Of a DNA stretch of 64,000 nucleotides, positions 58,464 to 64,000 are shown one piece after another. Each line of letters begins with the position of its first letter. Position 1 is the first letter of the stretch. The notes beneath the pieces are model-generated. The model saw only the letters and a program-made list of their open reading frames with translations. It was not told where the DNA came from and searched no databases. Location: assembly GCF_000956175.1 (NCBI RefSeq), contig NZ_CP011070.1:1110147-1174146 (forward strand), given 5' to 3'. The position numbers and the translations under genes were made by a program. This DNA is from Nitrosopumilus adriaticus (GTDB lineage Archaea > Thermoproteota > Nitrososphaeria > Nitrososphaerales > Nitrosopumilaceae).

Positions 58464-60350
58464 TTACATTCTATCAGGAGCAGTAATGCCCAAAAGATTC
58501 AATGCCTTTTCAAGGGTTATTTTAAATGAATTAACTAAACATAAACGTGAATTTTCAAGATTTTCATCTCCAAGTTCTAAAACCTTAGAATGCTCATAAA
58601 AAGAATTGAACGAAACTGCCAAATCATGACAATATCTTGCAATTACTTTAGGAGACAGATTTTTTGCAGCATCACGTACTTGTAAATTAAAAAAACCAAT
58701 TTTTTTAATCAAATCAATTTCAGATTTCTCTTTGAGTAGAGAAAAATCTACATCGATTGTGGGATTACGATTTGATTTCTCCAAAATTCTAGAGGCTCTA
58801 GCATGAGTGTACTGGATGTATGGAGCAGTGTCCCCCTCTAAACTAAGAGATTTTATTAAATCAAACGTGATGATTTTGTCCAAATCTTGTTTTATCATTT
58901 CATAGCGTAAAGTTGCAACAGAGACATTATGAGCAATTTTTTCAATTTCTGAGACATCCATTTGAGGATGTCGCTTTTTCGTTTCTTCTTTTGTTTTATC
59001 TTTTAGTAGCTCATATACAGAATCTGCATTTACATACAATCCTTTTCTTCCAGACATTTGAGCTTGCTTTCCTTCAGTATCCAGTCCAAGTGTCTTGGCA
59101 GTTTCTGAACTAAGAGTTACAGACTCATAACCAAGATGAACATATGCATCAGGGACTGACTTGAATTTACCCATAAGGGATGTAATGATTTTTTGCAGTC
59201 TTGCCTGACGAGAATCAATTACTGTAACTACTTTTTCTCCAGAAAAATTTTTGGGCATTACGTGATTCTTGTTCAAAGTAGTTTGCCAAAGGTCTTTAGA
59301 ATCAGGCTGCTTCTTTTCATATTTTTCATAGTTAAAGGGATCTTCAAGTAATCCCAGTTTCCATGCAGCATATGGGATATCCTTTGCAATGTATGTTGCA
59401 GTCCCATTACTTCTGACAATTACCTTGTCATCCTCTTTATCATCACCTCTAATGACCCAACAACCAGCATTTTTTCCTTCTTTTTCAAATTCAATTAAAG
59501 ACATTTCCTTGAGTTTTTCAAATATTTCATCCCATAATCCAGAACGAATGATTTGAGATTCAAAATTTAGACAATCATATGAGACTCCTAAATTCCAACA
59601 TGTTTCAAGCTGACCCTCTAAAACTTTTCTTGTAATTTTATCTGCAAATTTTGCAGTTTCAGAATCCCCATCCTCAAGTTCTTTTAGAACATTTTTCCTA
59701 ATTTCTTCAAGACTAGGATCTTGTTCGTATTTTTCAGTAGTTTTGACATAAACATCATCACCACAATAATGATCGAATTTCTTTCCATTTGGAGATTCCT
59801 CATCAAATCCAAAGTGTTTGAAACCAACTATGATATCAGCTACTTGCAATCCAGAATCATCAATATAGTTTAGAACATTAACTTGGTAATTTGATTTTTT
59901 TAAAATTCTTGATATAGTATCGCCGATTATGATGTTTCGTATATGTCCAATGTGAAGAGCTTTGTTAGGATTTACACTAGTATGCTCAACAACAATTGTT
60001 GAATTGTTTCCAATATCAACATCACCGAATTCATCAAGATAAGATTCAGACAAAATTAATTGATTTAGTTTCTCCCAATCTGCAAAGAAATTCAGATAAC
60101 CAGATGGATGTGCCTCAGATTTCAAAACAAGTGTGTTGATACAATTCTGAAACTTTTCTGATAGTAATTGAGCAATTTCCCTTGGGCTTTTTTGGAGTTG
60201 TTTTGCAAGTAAGAATGAAACATTTGAGCTTACATCACCGAATCCGGGTTTTGCAGGTTCAACAGAAAATTTTACATCAGATATTGAGAGTTCATCAAGT
60301 ATTTTGTTGAGATTATTTTCAATTTCATCAATTATTGATTTGAAAGTCAT
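58464..60350 (-). CDS. argS: Arginyl-tRNA synthetase
   Basis: A 628-residue class I synthetase that charges tRNA-Arg. The HIGH motif is in NPNKALHIGHIRNIIIGDTI and the KMSKS equivalent is QMSGRKGLYV. An N-terminal Arg-RS domain precedes the catalytic core and the C-terminal DALR anticodon domain is present (YTHARASRILEKSN onward). Complete. The ATG at 60350 is one base after the stop of the phosphatase gene at 60352, so they are likely co-transcribed. Confidence 0.97.
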   Translation of the reverse strand: MTFKSIIDEIENNLNKILDELSISDVKFSVEPAKPGFGDVSSNVSFLLAKQLQKSPREIAQLLSEKFQNCINTLVLKSEAHPSGYLNFFADWEKLNQLILSESYLDEFGDVDIGNNSTIVVEHTSVNPNKALHIGHIRNIIIGDTISRILKKSNYQVNVLNYIDDSGLQVADIIVGFKHFGFDEESPNGKKFDHYCGDDVYVKTTEKYEQDPSLEEIRKNVLKELEDGDSETAKFADKITRKVLEGQLETCWNLGVSYDCLNFESQIIRSGLWDEIFEKLKEMSLIEFEKEGKNAGCWVIRGDDKEDDKVIVRSNGTATYIAKDIPYAAWKLGLLEDPFNYEKYEKKQPDSKDLWQTTLNKNHVMPKNFSGEKVVTVIDSRQARLQKIITSLMGKFKSVPDAYVHLGYESVTLSSETAKTLGLDTEGKQAQMSGRKGLYVNADSVYELLKDKTKEETKKRHPQMDVSEIEKIAHNVSVATLRYEMIKQDLDKIITFDLIKSLSLEGDTAPYIQYTHARASRILEKSNRNPTIDVDFSLLKEKSEIDLIKKIGFFNLQVRDAAKNLSPKVIARYCHDLAVSFNSFYEHSKVLELGDENLENSRLCLVNSFKITLEKALNLLGITAPDRM

Positions 60351-60351
60351 A

Positions 60352-61056
60352 CTATATCTCAGATAATTTAGGTGCTAATTTATCTAATGCCTCAATTACT
60401 CCATCTCCTGCATTAGCATTTACAGTCATTGTAGCCTCAGATTTTACTAGATCAGATGCATTTCCTAGAGCAATACTAGTTTTAGCTATTTTGAATAAAG
60501 GAATGTCTGTTGCACTATCACCAATTGCTATGACTTCATTTCGTAGGATAGAATATTTTTCCATAATTTTTGAAAATCCAGTACCTTTGTCAACATCTGG
60601 TGAATTTATGTGAAAGGCGTATTGACTATCAGATAATTCAACTTCAATATTATTTTCAGAGAGTATTTTTTTTGCAACATCTAAATCAAATGTTCTCTCC
60701 AAAACAACCTCAGTCATTCTAGGAAAAACGGGTTTTTCTTTAACATTTTCAATATTATTTTCTATTACTTTTAAGGCGGTTTTACATTCTTCAATGTTTC
60801 CCAACAAAACATGATCATTTGAATCAAAAGTAAGGCATCCACCATTTTCGCCAACAGTAATTTTTGTGGTACCGCCAAATACTGAAAGTAAATACCCCTC
60901 AATTGACGATCTACCCGTAACAAAGATCACATTGTGTCCCATATTGGTCAAACGTCTAAGTGCATCAAGAGCATCTAAATGGATTCGCCCTCCACCATTT
61001 TCAGTAATTGTTCCATCAATATCCACTGCAAAGGTCTTCTTTTTCACAAAATTCAT
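60352..61056 (-). CDS. pgp: Phosphoglycolate phosphatase (archaeal HAD type)
   Basis: A 234-residue HAD hydrolase. Motif I is AVDIDGTITENGGG, motif II is VTGRSS, the lysine motif is near DKGTGFSKI and motif IV is IGDSATDIPLF. The cap is the C2 type of archaeal TA0175-like phosphoglycolate phosphatases. It detoxifies 2-phosphoglycolate or acts on related small phosphates. Same strand and one base before argS. Confidence 0.87.
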   Translation of the reverse strand: MNFVKKKTFAVDIDGTITENGGGRIHLDALDALRRLTNMGHNVIFVTGRSSIEGYLLSVFGGTTKITVGENGGCLTFDSNDHVLLGNIEECKTALKVIENNIENVKEKPVFPRMTEVVLERTFDLDVAKKILSENNIEVELSDSQYAFHINSPDVDKGTGFSKIMEKYSILRNEVIAIGDSATDIPLFKIAKTSIALGNASDLVKSEATMTVNANAGDGVIEALDKLAPKLSEI

Positions 61057-61093
61057 TTTTTAAACCGAATAATATTTGCTACGTAATGAAAAT

Positions 61094-62179
61094 CTAAGAT
61101 TTTAACATCAAAATCTTTTCAGTGATCTTCTCAGATACAAATATGGCAATTATGCCCATAATTATTGCAGGTAAAACAGTATACATCAAAACAGTTTCAA
61201 TTAATTCAAAATATACAAAATAGATCAAGCTTGGTGAAACCAATTTTCCAAGTAGACTCTCATTGAAAGTATACATCACATAGGGATAGTAAATCATGTA
61301 AAATACAGAGCCTAACAATCCACCAACAAAAATCATAGATTTTCGAGATTTATTGACTTTCAAAAGAATATCAGGAATTACAAAAGGAATTAAATTTAAT
61401 GAGTAGAATTGTATTGAATCAAATAAGGCAAAATTTGGAACAATTGCAGTAGAACTGTAAATTAATAAAAACAGGCCTCCAAGTAGGCTCATCATTCCAA
61501 ATCTGGAATTAGATAATCGGAAAATTAACAACATTGAAAATGAAATTAAAAATGGAAAAGCCAGACTTGCTACAAAAAATGCAAATGTAGGTTCAGGATT
61601 TAATTGAAAATAATCAGTATTGGAAAAAGGTAACGATAAGGAAGAAATTATTCCAGATCCAGATAACCAGATTGGTAAGACAGCTAAGATTAACAAGTAT
61701 GAAAAAATAGATTTAGCATTACGCATTTTCAAATATCTTGAAATGCCTACCATTCCACCCATACTACACATGAACATTCCAAGTATCAAGGTCAAGTGAG
61801 GAGGACTAAGTAAACCATCTAAACCAAAATTTGAATGCCAAACAAAATCAAAGGGGCCAGCACCAACAAGCAACCCAATTCCAATTAATTTAATTTTTAG
61901 AGGCAAAAAATAGTAGTCTTTAGAATTTTGTAAATTGTGCCAACCAAAAAAAGAAAGTACTACACCAATTAGAGATATTGCAACACCAGTATACATCAAA
62001 GCATGTGGAGGTGAAAAAAAAGACTCAGGGCGGTTTAACAGGTGATTCGTAATATCCCAACTTCCACCTACTGTCACTAGTAATATCCCAAAACTTGTAA
62101 AAATACTTCCAAAAAGAAAAATTTTCTCAGAGTAAATTTTTAAAAACTTTTTTGGAAGATCAGACTGTGAAAGAGGCAT
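61094..62179 (-). CDS. Polytopic membrane protein with repeated SPPH motifs (361 aa)
   Basis: About nine or ten transmembrane helices. Histidines cluster near helix ends: SWDITNHLLNRPESFFSPPH, DFVWHSNFGLDG and LLSPPHLTLILGMF. The SPPH motif occurs twice, in equivalent positions of the N-terminal half, which suggests an internal duplication. Clustered His, Trp and Asp in a membrane protein are typical of metal sites, but no known oxidase motif is recognised. It lies 25 bases downstream of the secreted His-containing gene at 62205 and is probably in one operon with it. Confidence 0.65.
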   Translation of the reverse strand: MPLSQSDLPKKFLKIYSEKIFLFGSIFTSFGILLVTVGGSWDITNHLLNRPESFFSPPHALMYTGVAISLIGVVLSFFGWHNLQNSKDYYFLPLKIKLIGIGLLVGAGPFDFVWHSNFGLDGLLSPPHLTLILGMFMCSMGGMVGISRYLKMRNAKSIFSYLLILAVLPIWLSGSGIISSLSLPFSNTDYFQLNPEPTFAFFVASLAFPFLISFSMLLIFRLSNSRFGMMSLLGGLFLLIYSSTAIVPNFALFDSIQFYSLNLIPFVIPDILLKVNKSRKSMIFVGGLLGSVFYMIYYPYVMYTFNESLLGKLVSPSLIYFVYFELIETVLMYTVLPAIIMGIIAIFVSEKITEKILMLKS

Positions 62180-62204
62180 GACTATTGTATTATTTCATAA
62201 AATA

Positions 62205-62786
62205 TTAGGGATTTACATTTACTGAATAATCTAAAACATATTCATCTTGATGGTCTAAAATCCCTGAATCAGGATAATGCGACAGGCTACTGGTATGTGG
62301 AATATCAATAGATTTTACATAGATCGTAAAGATGCCTATTTTTTCAGGTGTAATAATTAAATCTAGATGATTTTTTGCACCAGGCAAAATTGGTCTATTC
62401 ATAGCTTCAATTGAAGGGTATTTTGCAATTGTAGATTCCAAACCACCGCTATATTTGGCACCAATTTCATCACCTACTTCAACATGAACTGAAGATTGTG
62501 TAAAATCATATGTTGCAATCTCCACAATACCATCAATTTTGGAAATAGTTGGAAATGATGTAGAAAGAATATGGATATCACCATAATCACCTCGGTTTTC
62601 TGAAACTATATTCAGCCTAAAAGAATCACCTAAGAAAATATCCGAATCAGACATAACTACTTCAAAATAGGGTTGAGGAACAAGTTGTTCATTAGAAAGA
62701 TATCTTTCAGGCAATATGAAAATTGTCAAACTAAAATAAACAATAATGAAAATACCAATTATCGAGTAAATCAAAATTTTTCGCAT
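62205..62786 (-). CDS. Membrane-anchored external beta-rich protein (193 aa)
   Basis: A single N-terminal helix (ILIYSIIGIFIIVYFSLTIF) anchors a roughly 165-residue external domain of alternating strands, likely an Ig-like or cupredoxin-like sandwich. The C-terminal part is rich in histidine: SIDIPHTSSLSHYPDSGILD followed by HQDEY. The histidines could bind a metal. Gene order with the SPPH membrane protein suggests the two form a complex. Function unknown. Confidence 0.62.
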   Translation of the reverse strand: MRKILIYSIIGIFIIVYFSLTIFILPERYLSNEQLVPQPYFEVVMSDSDIFLGDSFRLNIVSENRGDYGDIHILSTSFPTISKIDGIVEIATYDFTQSSVHVEVGDEIGAKYSGGLESTIAKYPSIEAMNRPILPGAKNHLDLIITPEKIGIFTIYVKSIDIPHTSSLSHYPDSGILDHQDEYVLDYSVNVNP

Positions 62787-62930
62787 ATGAACTAGAAATC
62801 AATTACTGTTAAAAAATGATAAGAAAAGCAATCAAAAAGCAAAGACATCTTATTAGAAGAGAAAAGAAAACCAATGTATGATAAGTAATAGGATTTTATT
62901 TGAAAAGATTACAGCATGAGTTGAATAGTA

Positions 62931-64000
62931 TTGGGAATTCCTGAAAAAATTAAAGCCATTCAAGATGAGATGGCAAAAACTCAGATTAACAAAGCTACAG
63001 AACATCATATTGGTCTACTAAAAGCAAAGATTGCAAAGCTGAAAAGAGAGCAAGAAGCTGACGTTACTAAAAAATCAGGGATGAAACAAGATGGGTTTGA
63101 TGTAAGGAGAAGCGGAGATGCAACAGTGGTGTTTATCGGATTACCTAGTGTTGGAAAATCAACATTACTAAACAAAATGACAGGTGCCAAATCAGCAGTG
63201 GGAGCTTTTCAATTCACGACATTAACAGTTGTTCCAGGAATGATGGAATATAGAGGTGCAAAAATCCAAGTCTTAGACCTCCCAGGAATTATCAAAGGTG
63301 CATCCACAGGTAAAGGATTAGGAAAGAGAATTTTATCCGTAGCGCGAACTGCGGATCTTGTTCTTTTGGTATTGGATGTTTTTCAACCATTTCACGAGGA
63401 TGTGCTTACCAATGAATTAGGAAACATAGGAATTAGACTCAATCAATTACCGCCAAATATTACAATAGAAAAAGCATCAATGGGAGGCATTGCAATTGCA
63501 CAACAAGTAAAATTAACAAAAATTACTGAAAAACATCTTAAAGATATTTTACATCTCTATGGTATTGTTAGTGCACGTGTTGTAGTACGAGAAGATTTAA
63601 CATCAGAGCAGTTAGCAGATCATATTGCAGGAAACATTAGTTATTCAAAAGCACTTACGATTTTAAATAAAATAGATTTGGTAGATAAAGAATTTTTAGA
63701 AAATTTAAAAACAAAAATAAAATCAGATGTTATTGAAGTATCAGCAAATGCAGATATCAATATTGAATTTCTCAAAGAAAAGATCTATGAAAAATTAAAA
63801 TTCATCAGAATATACATGCGACCAAAAGGTGGAGAAACTGATTTTAAAGAACCACTAATTGCAAGGGAGGGAGACACAGTAGAAGACATCTGTAACAAAT
63901 TACATCGTAGATTGAAACGAGAATTCAGATATGGTCTTGTATGGGGTAAGAGTGTAAAATTTGGTGGACAGAGGGTAGGATTGAATCATATTTTGATTGA
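62931..64000 (+). CDS. DRG/OBG-family GTPase with TGS domain (runs off right edge)
   Basis: A TTG start at 62931 (LGIPEKIKAIQDEMAKTQIN) opens a frame to the window end, about 356 codons. The G1 P-loop is VFIGLPSVGKSTLL, switch II is VLDLPGIIKGA, and the G4 motif is LNKIDLVDK. A C-terminal TGS domain begins near DFKEPLIAREGDTVEDICNK. DRG proteins bind ribosomes and are conserved in archaea and eukaryotes. The last few residues are outside the window. The start is TTG because an in-frame stop precedes it closely. Confidence 0.94.
   Translation, partial: MGIPEKIKAIQDEMAKTQINKATEHHIGLLKAKIAKLKREQEADVTKKSGMKQDGFDVRRSGDATVVFIGLPSVGKSTLLNKMTGAKSAVGAFQFTTLTVVPGMMEYRGAKIQVLDLPGIIKGASTGKGLGKRILSVARTADLVLLVLDVFQPFHEDVLTNELGNIGIRLNQLPPNITIEKASMGGIAIAQQVKLTKITEKHLKDILHLYGIVSARVVVREDLTSEQLADHIAGNISYSKALTILNKIDLVDKEFLENLKTKIKSDVIEVSANADINIEFLKEKIYEKLKFIRIYMRPKGGETDFKEPLIAREGDTVEDICNKLHRRLKREFRYGLVWGKSVKFGGQRVGLNHILI

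Overview
The window is a dense, AT-rich archaeal chromosome segment whose gene content points to an ammonia-oxidising Nitrososphaerota (Thaumarchaeota), most likely a Nitrosopumilus or Nitrosarchaeum relative. The evidence is CdvA cell-division protein, archaeal EF-2, FEN-1, proteasome beta subunit, PAC2 chaperones, archaeal TrmI, a DRG/OBG GTPase, a CofH-type radical SAM enzyme beside an MqnD-type gene, and many very small Cys2/Cys2 proteins. Many starts appear leaderless, with TATA-like boxes 25-30 bases upstream of the start codon. No database search was possible, so product names rest on motifs read by eye.

Layout. 1-5 kb: start of EF-2, a SIS-domain protein, a frameshifted MqnD-like gene, small zinc proteins, a thiamine-binding-type protein and a radical SAM enzyme. 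5-15 kb: TPR proteins, an Lrp regulator, a membrane-anchored J-protein, an HD-domain protein, a FAD oxidase, orphan response regulators and many microproteins. 15-24 kb: a Met/His-rich secreted protein, superoxide dismutase, a SNF2 helicase, a frameshifted PAC2 gene, an ArsC-like protein and a SWIM finger. 24-35 kb: a duplicated zinc-ribbon/RGG protein, an ABC permease pair, a JAMM protease, a coiled-coil protein, a nitroreductase, a Dps remnant and tRNA-Ser(CGA). 35-49 kb: FEN-1, a split histidine kinase, acetyl-CoA synthetase, CdvA, a two-domain ThyX-like protein, MsrB, homoserine dehydrogenase, a PUA protein, a proteasome beta subunit lacking the Thr nucleophile, an M20 peptidase, NnrD and TrmI. 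49-64 kb: a candidate ncRNA, a soluble tandem sensor/MCP-like protein, a second PAC2 protein, a CBS protein, malic enzyme, ArgS, phosphoglycolate phosphatase, a two-gene membrane module with SPPH motifs, and a DRG GTPase running off the right end.

Common threads. Proteostasis is well represented (beta subunit, two PAC2 genes, JAMM protease, J-protein). Redox and metal handling recur (SOD, MsrB, nitroreductase, ArsC fold, Dps remnant, Met/His-rich protein). About seventeen small zinc-finger or zinc-ribbon proteins are scattered through the window. Five genes carry frame disruptions, four of them in or beside A/T homopolymers. This suggests either base-level consensus errors or an unusual density of young pseudogenes, and it should be settled before any of these genes is interpreted as lost.
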